A DNA stretch of 64,000 nt, taken from positions 142,710,096-142,774,095 of the forward strand of contig CM065802.1 of assembly GCA_033398695.1 (NCBI GenBank). Direction: 5' to 3'. The DNA comes from Orobanche coerulescens. Taxonomy: Eukaryota; Streptophyta; Magnoliopsida; Lamiales; Orobanchaceae. The translations under genes and the position numbers were made by a program. Positions 19,591 through 30,242 of this stretch are shown one piece after another. The stretch's first letter is position 1, and every line of letters starts with the position of its first letter. Below the pieces are notes generated by a model. The model saw nothing but the letters and a program-made list of their open reading frames with translations. It ran no database searches and was not told the origin of the DNA.

Positions 19591-21853
19591 ATGGATACTT
19601 CTATGATCAACAAAGTGCCTATGTTCTCTATTAACGAATTTGATGATTGGAGAATTAGGATGGAGGCTCATCTTTCAGCAATGCATGAAGAGATGATTTT
19701 TGTGATACAGGATGGTCCTATCAAGATCATGAAGGTAAACACGGCCGCAAGGATTGAAGGCCAAGCCCATTCTCGAGAAGGATCGCGAGCAATGGACCAC
19801 AGATGAAAGAAAGCGAGCCAACCTTGACAATGTGGCTAAGAACGCGTTATTTGTCACCCTTGATAAAGGCACGTTCTCAAAGGTAAAGAGCTGCAAAACA
19901 GCCAAGGAAATCTGGGATAAACTCAAGTTGATTTGTGAGGGAACTGAGCTCTCAAAAGAAAACAAGATTTCAAAACTGACTCAGCAATTTGAATCTTTCG
20001 AAATGAAACCAACTGAGACACTTGAGGAACTTGACCTCAGATTCACTGGTATTGTTGGTGAACTTGAAGCGTTGGGCAAAATTTATACCCAAAAGGAGAA
20101 GAATTTAAAAATTTTCAGATCTCTCGGCTCGATGGGACATTAAGACCACAGCTATGCGTGTGTCTTGCAATCTTAATGAAATAACTACTTTTGATCTCTT
20201 CTCTGACCTCAAAGCTTTTGAGTATGATATTGACAGAAGAGAGAAAGCTGAAGAATCTTCTTCAAAGGTCACAGCACTAGCCGCTGTATCGAGTCATCGA
20301 CACAGCATGCCCAGCTCGTCGAAGCCTAGTCACAAGAATGCTATCAGTGACGACGACATCCTGTCTCAAGATGAAATGGCGCTTCTCATGCACAAATTCA
20401 AAAAGTTCATCAAGCAGACTCCTTACAGGCCCAAACCTGTCCAAAAGGTAAGTACCGAAACTTCATCCGGTAATTCTAACATGTGCTATAATTGTAGGAA
20501 ACCAGGGCATTATGCAAATAAATGTCCTCATCCCAAAGTTCAAAAGTTGCCGGAGGCCGAGCAACAAGAGAGAGATGAAAGAAGACGTGCTTGGAAAAAC
20601 AAGCTCAAGGCCCTGATTGGAGAATCAGAAGCCTCCCCCACACCATCCAAATCTGAAGAATGTCTTCAGGTGGTCACCGAAAGTGATTCATCTGATGATG
20701 AGTTCGATGATAAAGCATATATGTGCTTTATGGCCAAAGACATTCCTGAAGGTGAAGATAGCGATGATGAGGTAAGTTCAACCTCAGCTATTCCGTCAAA
20801 TGCATCTCATACTTTTGAAAACATGATGAATGAATTTAAAAACATTCAAAAGGCCCATGAGACATTGAAAGACGAGAATATACAGTTCCAACTGTCTAAC
20901 CTAGAGCTGAAAGATGAAAACGATTTGCTGAAGATAAATTATGAAAATATGTCTCTTGACTGTGAAACCAGCAAAGTCGATTTTGAAAAACTCATGGAGA
21001 GCAATCATCAACTTGCTCATGAACTAAGTGAGGTTAAAACTCACAACGAGAGCAAGACAAATGATTTAGTTCTACTTCAAGCCAAAGTCACAACTCTTGA
21101 AAAACGAGAAATTAAACTTGAGACCACTCTGAAATCGTTCGAGAAACCGTCCAAAAGAATGGAAGAAATTCTGAGCACTGGGCAACATGCTCATGATAAA
21201 AGTGGCTTAGGATACAGCTCATGTTCAAACAAAGGGAAAACTAGTACAGTGTTTGTCAAGAGTGTGGAACACATTCCAGTATCAAAAGATACCCCGAGTC
21301 CCGTGAAGGAACCTGCTGCACCGCAAAAACCGAAGGCTGCCATTCCGCCCCCACAATCCTATTCCAGACAGCGGAATCATAAGTCGTTCCAACCTATGAG
21401 GCGCACTCAATAGCATGCTCCCCGAGCATATCAACAGCCGTTCAGAAGGAAGGTTGTATCCAACTACCAAAGGCCAGCACAGCAGTACTATTAGTACAGC
21501 ACGCCTAGGTATTGGATACAAGAGCCCCATTATTCCTCGAGACAGCAGATGCCCGCTCATTATCAACAACAGCGTTGGGAATCCAACTGGAGACCCAGAA
21601 GGCAAGCTGTTAGGCCAAAAAAAATGGATCCACCTCCAAGACAGCACTCGTACTGGATTAATAATAATAACCCTGAATTTTTCATGCATAATAATTATCA
21701 TGGTTATAGCGACTACGGGTATGCCCCTCGTAGATATCGCAACACTGTACCAAGTATGACCTACAGTAAACCAATTGCTGCCAGGAAAACTTGGGTACCT
21801 AAAGGAACTAACATACATGGACCCAAAAATCAAAGGGGACCTAAATCTACTTA
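19591..21853 (+). pseudogene. gag of element F (copia, long coiled-coil type)
   Basis: The frame starts at ATG 19591 (VPMFSINEFDDWRIRMEAHL) but shifts at about 19750. It continues from 19754 through the UBN2-like gag core (AKEIWDKLKLICEGTE, QFESFEMKPTETLEEL). Another shift near 20130 leads to MRVSCNLNEITTFDLF and a CCHC knuckle, CYNCRKPGHYANKC, at about 20480-20521. An acidic Ser-rich segment and a long heptad-like Asn/Glu/Lys region (about 20815-21165) follow, consistent with the coiled coil known in Sirevirus gag. The tail (21413-21853) is Gln/Tyr/Arg-rich, broken by TAG at 21411 and a further stop. The product would package the RNA. Confidence 0.88.
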
Positions 21854-22990
21854 ATTTCTTTGTTACAGGACATTCTAGAGGAGGATACCTGGTACTTTGA
21901 TAGTGGATGCTCTCGGCACATGACCGGAGATAGGAGCAAGCTATCAAATTTTGTAGAAGGTCGCGGTCCAAAAGTTCATTTTGGTGATAAATCTAAAGGA
22001 AGAACAAGAGGGAAAGGAAACCTACTTGTCGGAAAATTCAAAGTCACTGATGTTGCATATGTTGAAGGCTTATAGTACAATCTACTTAGTATTAGCCAGT
22101 TCTGTGATAAACAGTTCTCGGTAAAATTCTATATAGATCGCTGTAGAGTCAAGAACATCCAAACCAAGGAAGTTGTGCTCACAGGAAGGAGATCAGGTAA
22201 CATGTATATTGCTGATTGGAAGCCTATGAGCTCCTCAATTCCATGCTTTATTGCCAAAGGCACTGCAGATCTTAGCTGGTTATGGCACAAGAGGATGTCT
22301 CACGTCAACTTCAAGACGATCAACAAGCTCTCAAGACAGGGAATGGTTAGAGGTTTGCCAAATGTGTCATTCAAGAAGGACAGCGTCTGCGGACCATGTC
22401 AGAAAGGCAAGCAAATCAAGTCAACCCTGAAAAGCAAATCCTACCTTTCAACCCAAAGAGTGTTGGAAATGCTTCATATGGATCTCTACGGTCCTGTAGA
22501 CCCAGTAAGTTTGGGAGGTAAGAAATACTGCATGGTTGTTGTTGATGATTATTCCAGGTATGCTTGGAAAATTTTCCTTAGCAAGAAGAAGGAAACAACA
22601 TCAAAGCTGCCCGAGCTCCTGAGAAAGTTGCAAAATGAAAAGGCATTGAGTATCGTGTCCATTCGTTCTGACAGAGGTACAGAATTTACTAACCGCTTTA
22701 TAGAGCAATACTATTTGGAAAATGGGATACAACACGAATACTCAGCTGCCCGTACACCTCAACAAAATGGTGTTGCTGAGCGAAAGAATAGGACGTTGAA
22801 AGAAGCAACAAGGACAATGATCGCCGCAAGAAAGTTGCCACAGCGTTTCTAGGGTGAAGCAACCAATACAGCATGCTACACTCAAAACCGTTGTATCATC
22901 AACAAGCACCACAACAAAACAGCATATGAGGTATGGAACAACAAAACTCCGTTAGTTTCATATTTTCACATTTTTGGATGCAGGTGTTAT
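21854..22990 (+). pseudogene. Protease and integrase of F
   Basis: The protease site is WYFDSGCSRHMTGD at about 21890-21931. A TAG at 22073 follows DVAYVEGL. Integrase has the HHCC zinc motif (HKRMSHVNFKTINKLS with CGPCQKGKQ) and the DDE core: Asp in MLHMDLYGPV, Asp in RSDRGTEFTN and Glu in QNGVAERKNRTL. A TAG at 22850-22852 interrupts after LPQRF, a Trp position in relatives. The order protease-integrase-RT defines Ty1/copia. Confidence 0.93.
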
Positions 22991-25101
22991 GTGTTGAATA
23001 ATGGGAAGGACCAACTTAGAACCTTTGATGAGAAATCAGATGAAGGAATATTTGTAGGATACTCCTCCGTCAGCAAAGCTTACAGAATCTTTAATAAAAG
23101 GAAGCTGACGATCGAGGAATCAGTTCATGTAGTGTTCGACGAACCTCGTCATGACCCTACAGGAGTAGAAGATGTTACCCAAAACATCCAACAACTCTCT
23201 ATCTTGGATCCTCCAACTCTCATAGAACCTGTCGTTGATTTAGAAATCAACCCCGTAGTTGTAACAATCGACGTGGATGAAGCCGACGTTGTACAAGCTG
23301 GAGCGGTATCCACAGAATCTCTCGATACAGTACGGGATCCTGAATTAGAACCCGACCGAAGATGGTTGAGAGATCACCCGCAAGAACTGATCATTGGAAA
23401 CATAAATCCTGGTGTTTCTACTCATAGGAGAATACAGAGTACACAAGGAAATGTACTTTGTGCACAAGAAGAACTTGATACTGAGATATCACAGTTTCCT
23501 GAATGGAAATCTCAATCCGAGCTTAGAAGACTCAATATGTGCACTATCGTTGTATTCTTAGCTCAGTCCGAACCTGTTTCGACCATAGACGCTCTTAATA
23601 ATTCTCATTGGATAACATCTATGGAAGAAGAGCTTAACGGTTTCGAAAGAAACAATGTATGGTATCTTGTACCCAGACCTACACATCAATCGGTTATAGG
23701 AACCAAATGGGTATTTCAAAACAAAAAGGATCGAAATGGACTTATTATAAGGAATAAATCCAGACTAGTCGCACAAGGCTATAGTCAGAAAGAAGGCATA
23801 GACTATGATGAAACCTTCACCCCTGTAGCGAGACTAGAAGCCATTAGGATATTTTTAGCTTTGCCGCCCATAAGAGCTTTATTGTATACCAAATGGACGT
23901 CAAGAGTGCATTCCTGAATGGAGACCTTGCCGAAGAAGTTTATGTTGAACAACCACCAGGGTTTGCCAACACAAACGGTATCGACTTAGTATACAGGCTA
24001 AGGAAAGCATTGTATGGACTTAAACAAGCCCCTAGAGCCTGGTACGAAACCTTGTCCCAGCATCTAACCAACAACGGATTTGAGAAAGGTGTTGTGGACA
24101 AGACCTTGTTCAAAATACAGGAAGGTGATGACCTTCTTATGGTGCAAATCTATGTGGATGATATAATTTTTGGTTCAACTAACCTTGCTTTGTGTTAAAG
24201 GTTCTCTCATCTCATGCAAAGTAAATTTGAAATGAGTATGATGGGGGAACTTAGTTATTTTCTAGGTTTGCAGGTAAAGCAGTTGCCTACAGGTATTTTG
24301 ATCAACCAGGAAAAATACAGCAAGGAGCTTCTCAACAAATTTGGAATGAACAACTCCAAATCATCGTCAACCCCCATGAGCACTTCCGTGCAAATTAGTG
24401 TTGATGATGCCGGAAAGCCGTTTGACCAATCACTCTACAGGAAGCTCATTAGTTCGCTCCTGTACCTAACGGCTAGCAGGCCCGATATCCAGTTTGCTGT
24501 TGGAGTGTGTGCGAGGTATCAAGTAGCACCTAAGGAATCACACTTCAATACAGCTAAACGAATCCTGAAGTACATTAAAGGAACAATCGATGTAGGACTA
24601 TGGTATCCTAAAGAAGGCGGATTCGATTTAGTTGGATACAGCGACTCGGATCTCGGAGGCTGCAATCTAGATAGGAAGAGTACAAGTGGAACTTGTCACT
24701 TTCTTGGGCCTAGACTCGTTTCTTGGTTCAGTAAGAAGCAATTGGCTAACTCTCTTTCCACAGCTGAATCAGAATACTATGCTGCTGGTAGTTGATGTAT
24801 GCAGATCCTTTGGATGCAGCAACAGTTGTCAGATTATGGAATCGAAGCCAGAGAGACTCTAATCATGTGTGATAGCACGAGTGCAATTGCAATAACGCAC
24901 AATCCTGTCCTGCACTCGCGCACTAAGCATATCAACATGAAGCATCATTTTATAAGGAATCACGTCGAGAACAAGGATGTTCGCCTTGAAAAAGTTCATA
25001 CAGACATTCAGTTGGCCGACATCTTCACCAAGCCGCTCGACACAGCCAGATTCAACATGCTTAGACAAGAATTGGGAATGCTACAGCCCGACTCCCTGTA
25101 A
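22991..25101 (+). pseudogene. Reverse transcriptase and RNase H of F
   Basis: After a linker ([20 protein letters not shown]) the RT begins with [20 protein letters not shown] and [21 protein letters not shown] frameshift lies at about 23890. The next frame gives [30 protein letters not shown] and the catalytic [14 protein letters not shown] follows at 24196-24198. RNase H shows GYSDSDLGG, STAESEYYAA (then a TGA at 24793-24795), CDSTSAIAIT and HTDIQLADIFTKPL. The end at 25101 is a natural TAA. Confidence 0.93.
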
Positions 25102-25128
25102 GTAATTTACTGTTTTTACTCAACAATT

Positions 25129-25350
25129 GAGGGGGAATGCTGTAAGACCCAAGAATACAGTATCCAACGTTAATTATCTGTACACTCAGAACCGTCAATA
25201 CAGCACTGTAGTGAGCAAAGACATATGAATCCTACAGCTGACGTGTGCAATAATTAAGGGGGAATACTGTAGGACCCATGAATACAGCATTAATCCAAAA
25301 GTTGCTTTATGGAATTTAAAACCTATATCTACCTTTTTAAGGGGGAACGC
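25129..25350 (+). other. Three successive polypurine-tract-like repeats of F
   Basis: GAGGGGGAATGCTGTAAGACC (near 25129), AAGGGGGAATACTGTAGGAC (25256) and AAGGGGGAACGCTGTATCGA (25339) are spaced about 127 and 83 bases apart. Only one PPT is needed for plus-strand priming. Repeated PPTs are recalled as a Sirevirus hallmark. None of the three is adjacent to the present 3' LTR, which starts nearly 1 kb downstream. Confidence 0.7.
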
Positions 25351-25732
25351 TGTATCGATGCGGACACAGCACATACTATAGGATTTTGATTCAGTATATA
25401 TATTATATTATATCATTTCATTTTAAAATGATTTTTGTCCACGTGCCCTGTTTTTATGTCAAACGTCATGTACATTAAATGCCTTACACGACATCTGGAC
25501 AACTGAATCTCAAAAGCCGCGATCTTTTAAATTGTTTATTGTTTTAAAACCGCCGTTTCAGGCATTTAGGGTGACACAAATGTCAGAAGTGGGACCCGTT
25601 TATATTTTAAACATTTTAATGGATTAGTGTACCAGTTACACTCAGTCCATCTTAACCGTCGATTTCAAAACCGGTTCCTATACCTTAAAATCTGACCATT
25701 CGTACTCTGCAAAACCCTATTTCGCCGCCCAA

Positions 25733-25742
25733 CTATAAAAGG
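25733..25742 (+). promoter_or_regulatory. TATA box ahead of the 3' ORF of F
   Basis: CTATAAAAGG lies about 140 bases upstream of ATG 25879, in a region (25360-25840) without coding pattern. It suggests that the env-like ORF is transcribed from its own promoter instead of by readthrough. Confidence 0.45.
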
Positions 25743-25878
25743 ACTGATACTGCCATTAGAGACTCTTTACGCTTTCTGCAAAAATTAAGAGTTCTCGAGC
25801 AAAAATAGCCTACACAGCTTTCTGCATTTTACTGCATATTACGTGTTTTCTTTTTCACTTCTTCTTGAAAAATCATCA

Positions 25879-26250
25879 ATGGTTGGACAAACATCTTCGC
25901 ACGCTCTCAAGAAAACCGCAAACATCATCGATGGACGGATCTTCTCAAGATCCGTTGTCATTGAACGTCTTCTCGCTGAAACCAATGATGTCGAACCCAT
26001 GGAGTACATCATCACTCGTCTTCGTCAACAAGGCCTGTATCGCCTTGGAAGTCAAACTGCTGACAAGTATGATGTTCATCTAGTTGAGGAATTTTACCTC
26101 AACGCCACCATACGCTTTTTGTCGCTGGCCCAAGGAGGTCACGTTGCTGACATAACCGCTACCATTCAAGGAGTTGAGATCTGTGTTGATAGCGATCTGC
26201 TTCAGAATATCTACAGGCTACCTGCTGATGGCCTGACTATTTATATATAG
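25879..26250 (+). pseudogene. Env-like / plant-transposon-protein ORF of F, truncated
   Basis: An ORF beginning MVGQTSSHALKKTANIIDG (ATG 25879; an in-frame ATG at 25843 is less well placed). It contains RLRQQGLYRLGSQ, VHLVEEFYLNATIRFLSL and IQGVEICVDSDLLQNIYRLP. This pattern (EFYAN..., then VRG-like strand, then I..IYRLP) is that of the putative plant transposon protein/Athila ORF-1-like family found as third ORF in Athila and Sirevirus elements. The related ORF in element G is several times longer. Here the protein is cut at about codon 119 where the sequence jumps at 26234/26235 into a copy of the flanking DNA. Function unknown. Confidence 0.6.
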
Positions 26251-26285
26251 ACTATTTTTAAATTAGACTATTTATATTAAGACTA
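26235..26285 (+). repeat. 51-bp copy of the 5' flank of F, inside F
   Basis: 26235-26285 matches 18309-18359 at all but one or two of 51 bases and ends with GACTA directly before the 3' LTR. It is target DNA (GACTATTTATA tract), not retrotransposon sequence. It replaces the end of the env-like ORF and the true PPT. Confidence 0.9.
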
Positions 26286-27402
26286 TATTGGGAAAACAAG
26301 AACCATGTATCGAAACAGCCGGGATATTCAATCCCTGTATCGAATAGTATTTGATAAGAGGTTTTGACATATATGCCAATCCGCATACAGTAAAGGAAAC
26401 TGTATCGAAGTGTTGAGGCATCAACCTGTATCGAAGACCTGTCTCGAATCCATCATATAGTGGAACCCTTCAGTACAGCAAAAAAGTCTTATAAAGACCA
26501 AGTATGAAAACTGTCTCAAATCTCCAATACAATTATCTTCCATACAGCTTTCAACAGGACAAGAAGGAATCTTCAGAAGTCAAGTCCCGTTGAATAAAGA
26601 AGTATTTAAATACTCAAGGATAAAGTATTTAAATATTGTCAGTCAACAGATCTTCAAATCCCGCTAAATTCAGATCGTGCTTTTAATCCCGTTGGAACGG
26701 AATCTTGCTCAACGGATACATCTCAACGGATATATATTTCAGAGACTATATATATCTCATGAAGGCATTGAAGATCAGTTACCGAAACCGAAATCATTCA
26801 AAGCTATCAAGTTATCATCAGAGCAAAATATATCTCCAAGCCTACTGCAACTCAGATAAAAGAGATATACAGTGCTCATCATCTTGAATAACACTTCATC
26901 AGCTACAAGCTCATAAAGTCAAAGTTGTTGTTCACACTCTGTTCTATACTTTGAACAAACCCAGATCAGCCCTGTGTGACTGAGGAAGACGAAACTTCAG
27001 AACTCTGTGTGAAGAAGTCAGTCAAGCTTTAGCTCAAACCAATATATGTGAACGGTTGAAGCTAAGATCTTCATATCAATATGTGTGAACGATATATTGA
27101 TTGTATAATTGTTATAATTACGTAGTTGTGTACGTAGTAATTATAATAAACATTTTACTCCTGTGTGGAGGACCAGTGGACGTAGAGGGGTTTACCTCGA
27201 ACCACTTTAAATACTGTGTTATTTACCTTCAGTTTTCTTGTTTTATTTCTTGTGATTATTTAAGTATACATCAGTACACCTAGTTCTTGTATCCACACAA
27301 CTTCATATCTAAGACTTCTGCTACGCACTCAGATTTAAAATCAGCACAGCTTGTAGTTTAAACTACTTCCCAAGCTGTATCCAGTATACTTAGTGGCCAA
27401 CA
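26286..27402 (+). repeat. 3' LTR of element F
   Basis: The LTR is 1,117 bp, sister of 18360-19480. It starts TATTGGGAAAAC (the second base is mutated from TG) and ends GTGGCCAACA, followed by GACTA. It is mostly 97-98% identical by eye, except a patch at 27228-27320 where several ACTG/CTG words present in the 5' LTR are changed or shortened. Confidence 0.95.
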
Positions 27403-27859
27403 GACTATTTTTAACTAGTGAAGATGAATAGAATTAAAATGAGTTTGTAATTTATAAAATCTAGGGGATTATGGGTTCATTAAATTAGGTTATTAATTAG
27501 TATAGGAATTGATTTACACATATATAAAAGAAAAATGAATGTTTATAGAGTAATCAACTTTTCACCTCATAACTTTCGTATTCAAAGATGTCTTAACAAC
27601 TTTCGCAATCTTAAGATGTTGATAACAAGATTAACACTTGATAGATTGAAAAGATGTGTTTCCAATACACTTAACAATCAATCAAGGAGGTTTCACTGGT
27701 AGAAATAGGATATGATCAATCACTATTTAAATCAATTAATCCTTTTTAACCAAAATAGTGTAAATCAATCAAATACTTAATATATAACCTAATAAAAATT
27801 CTCCTTCCCCTAGGAAGAAAGATTAGCTACTCATTGGTTTATATAAACTAAAATTATAA
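27403..27859 (-). repeat. LTR of element H, second piece
   Basis: After the TSD GACTA the old target sequence resumes (ACTATTTTTAACTAGTGAAG) and runs AT-rich to 27859. There the CACTA element begins, duplicating TAA (27857-27859). I see no gene. Assignment to H is by continuity with 17837-18359 across F. Confidence 0.5.
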
Positions 27860-28520
27860 CACTACCAAAAAAAGTACTTTAGCCGACGACCCGAAAAAAA
27901 ATGGCCGACGACTGTAAAGTGTCGTCGGCTAAACTGCGCACTTTAGCCGACGACTCGGTTTGCCATCGGCTAAAGGGTTTTAGCCGACGACTTGGCCGAG
28001 GTCGTCGGCTAAAGTGCGAAATAGTCATCGGCTATATTAAAGAGGTTTAGCCGACGACCGAGATAAAGTTTAGCCGACCGAAAAAAAATAATATTTTAGC
28101 CGACGACTTGATCTCGGTCGTCGGCTAAAACCCTTTCGAAAAAAAAAATATTGCAACGGTTTAGACGACGACCTAGATCTAAGTCGTCGGCTAAACACTT
28201 TTTCAAAAAAAAAAAAAAATATACTTTAGCCGACGACTTGATCTCGGTCGTCGGCTAAACCCTTTTCGAAAAAAAAATAATATTGCAACGGTTTAGCCGA
28301 CGACCTAGATCTAGGTCGTGGGCTAAACACTTTTTCAAAAAAAAAATAATATACTTTAGCCGACGACTTGATCTAGGTCGTCGGCTAAATTCTTTCCGAA
28401 AAAAAAGTAATATTGCAATGGTTTAGCCGACCACCTAGATCAAGTCGTCGGCTAAACACTTTTTGAAAGAAAAAATAATATACTTTAGCCGACGACTTAG
28501 ATCAAGTCGTCAGCTAAATC
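27860..28520 (+). repeat. Left terminal and subterminal repeats of CACTA
   Basis: After the 13-bp terminus come more than a dozen copies of TTTAGCCGACGAC or its complement GTCGTCGGCTAAA. Most are paired as short hairpins with a loop such as TTGATCTCG or CTAGATCTAG, separated by A-rich spacers. In the family these are the binding sites of the accessory transposition protein. Inverted pairs could also cruciform. Confidence 0.93.
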
Positions 28521-28891
28521 TCCAAGTGAAAATTATTTATAGTTCAGGGAACACCAACCCAATCTTGCCCCTCTCCCCGCTAAAGAGCACATTTCTATTC
28601 CCGATCCTGTTAGTTATTCCCGAAAAAAGGTTGTGAGTTGCTACTTTGAGTTGTGCTAGATGGAGTGACGAAGGTTTCTACGGTTGTTATAATCACCATT
28701 TCGATTAAGGTACGTATTTTATTGTATTTTTTATTGTGATTTCGAAACTTTGTATTATTCATGTTACATTCGATAGCTTTTATGTAAACCGATTAAGTTT
28801 TATGATGATAATCATTATGATTAATTGTTTGTTATAATTTGAACAATATTAGTTAGTTGGATTAATATTGGAAAATGTATACATTTTCAGG
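28521..28891 (+). promoter_or_regulatory. 5' UTR and leader intron of the CACTA transposase
   Basis: This 370-base stretch lies between the subterminal repeats and the coding start. A donor TTAAG/GTACGT at 28709/28710 and an acceptor TTTTCAG at 28884-28890 define a 181-base intron ending one base before the ATG at 28892. A TATA-like ATTATTTATAG lies near 28536. Confidence 0.5.
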
Positions 28892-30242
28892 ATGGACAAG
28901 AGTTGGATTGGGTTACGAAAATGGGATCCAAGTGTAATAGGTGGGATGAAGCGGTTTATGAGATTTGTAAAAGAGCACGACAGTGGTAATATGTTGCACT
29001 ACTGTCCGTGTAATAAATGTAGATGTCGCAGTGATATGTTTTGTTTTCCATTTGATGAGGTCTGGGAACATCTAAAGAAGAATGGTTTTTGGAGTAAATA
29101 CACATGTTGGATATACCACGGTGAAGCACCGAATTCTGTTATTCCGTATGATCACGGACAATTTAGTGGTAACGACGGGTTCACCGATCCGAAGAGGAGG
29201 TTGATTGATGATGTGTTTAGTTTTTCCGAGATGTTTGTACCAACTGAGCCAATCCCACGACCCCGTAGACCGTTGCCTTGCAATACTACTGGGCTTGACA
29301 GGTACAACAAGCTAATTCAACTCCAACAGACCCCTCTATACCCAGGGTGTAACATGACTGTTCTTGATTGTGTCATGGAAACGATGAGATTAAAGGTGGA
29401 AAACAAATCATCCATCAAGTCTGTAGATGATTACTTGGAGCTTACGAGTAATATGCTTCCACAGGGTCATCATCTTCCTAATACATATTCAAAAATGAGA
29501 CGAATTTTAAAAGATCTTGGTCTTTCCTACATTAAGATCCACGTCTGCATGTATGATTGTGTTCTATTCTGGGGGCAGCCTAATGAATACCTCACGAGAT
29601 GTCCTGTATGTGATACAGAGAGATATAGGATCACTCCTTCTGGAAAAGAGAAACCGATGAAGGTACTTTGGTATTTTCCACTGAAGGACAAGTTGGAACG
29701 GCTTTTTATGTCTCCTCACACGGCAAAAGCAGTGAGATGGCATGCCGAGCCGCGCACTAATGACAGGGATACTATGATACACCCTTCGGATGGAGAGGCG
29801 TGGAAGCATATAGATAGGGAGTATCCGAATTTTTCTTCAGATATCCGAAATGTGAGGCTCGGGATTGCATCTGATGGTTTCAACCCTTTTGGTAACATGA
29901 GTCTTTCATATACCATATGGCCTGTTGTAGTGATTCCTTACAATCTTCCTCCGTGGATGTGTATGCGGAAGGAGTATAATATGTTGACCTTGTTAGTCCT
30001 GGGGCCGGGATATCCGGGAAAGTGTATCGATGTGTATATGAGACCTTTGATAGAGGAGCTGAAATTGTTGTGAGAGCAAGGTCATCCCACGTACGATAGT
30101 TATTCGTCCGAGACGATCTACTTGCACGCCATGTGTATCGGCACTATTAGTGATTTTCCTGCATATGGAATGCTGTCTGGATATGTTATTAGCGGATATA
30201 GAGGTTGTCCAGTGTGTTTGAATGCAGATTGTGCTAGGTACC
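28892..30242 (+). pseudogene. CACTA transposase (TNPD/tnp2 type), N-terminal part
   Basis: ATG 28892 is chosen because it follows the leader intron directly. The N terminus (MDKSWIGLRKWDPSVIGG; CPCNKCRC) is the Transposase-associated domain. The tnp2 catalytic domain follows: VCMYDCVLFWGQPNEYLTRC, then VRLGIASDGFNPFGNMS and WPVVVIPYNLPPWMCM. TGA at 30071-30073 occurs after IEELKLL, at a conserved Trp. The frame then continues as FPAYGMLSGYVISGYRGC to the insertion of C after TSD GTACC (30238-30242). The coding sequence resumes at 38737. The transposase would cut at the CACTA ends. Confidence 0.92.

Larger units (their letters stand above)
18360..27402 (+). mobile_element. Element F: Sirevirus-like Ty1/copia retrotransposon
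   Basis: A 9,043-bp element with LTRs of about 1.12 kb, gag with a coiled-coil tail, copia-order pol (protease, integrase, RT, RNase H), several polypurine repeats and an extra 3' ORF. The combination of long coiled-coil gag, repeated PPTs and an env-like third ORF is what is known for Sireviruses (SIRE1/Maximus). The TSD GACTA is at 18355-18359 and 27403-27407. Uniquely, a third GACTA plus 46 further bases of the 5' flank are present inside the element at 26235-26285, directly before the 3' LTR. Several stops and frameshifts make it defective. Confidence 0.93.

Noticed and set aside
21282..21971. 229-codon minus-strand ORF across gag of F
   Set aside because: It is opposite the recognised gag tail and protease, has no domain and no promoter. 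It is a shadow.
27870..28516. CRISPR-like array of short repeats with spacers
   Set aside because: The repeats are in both orientations, form hairpins, lie inside CACTA ends with a perfect TSD, and the spacers are A-rich and similar. They are transposon subterminal repeats in a plant genome.
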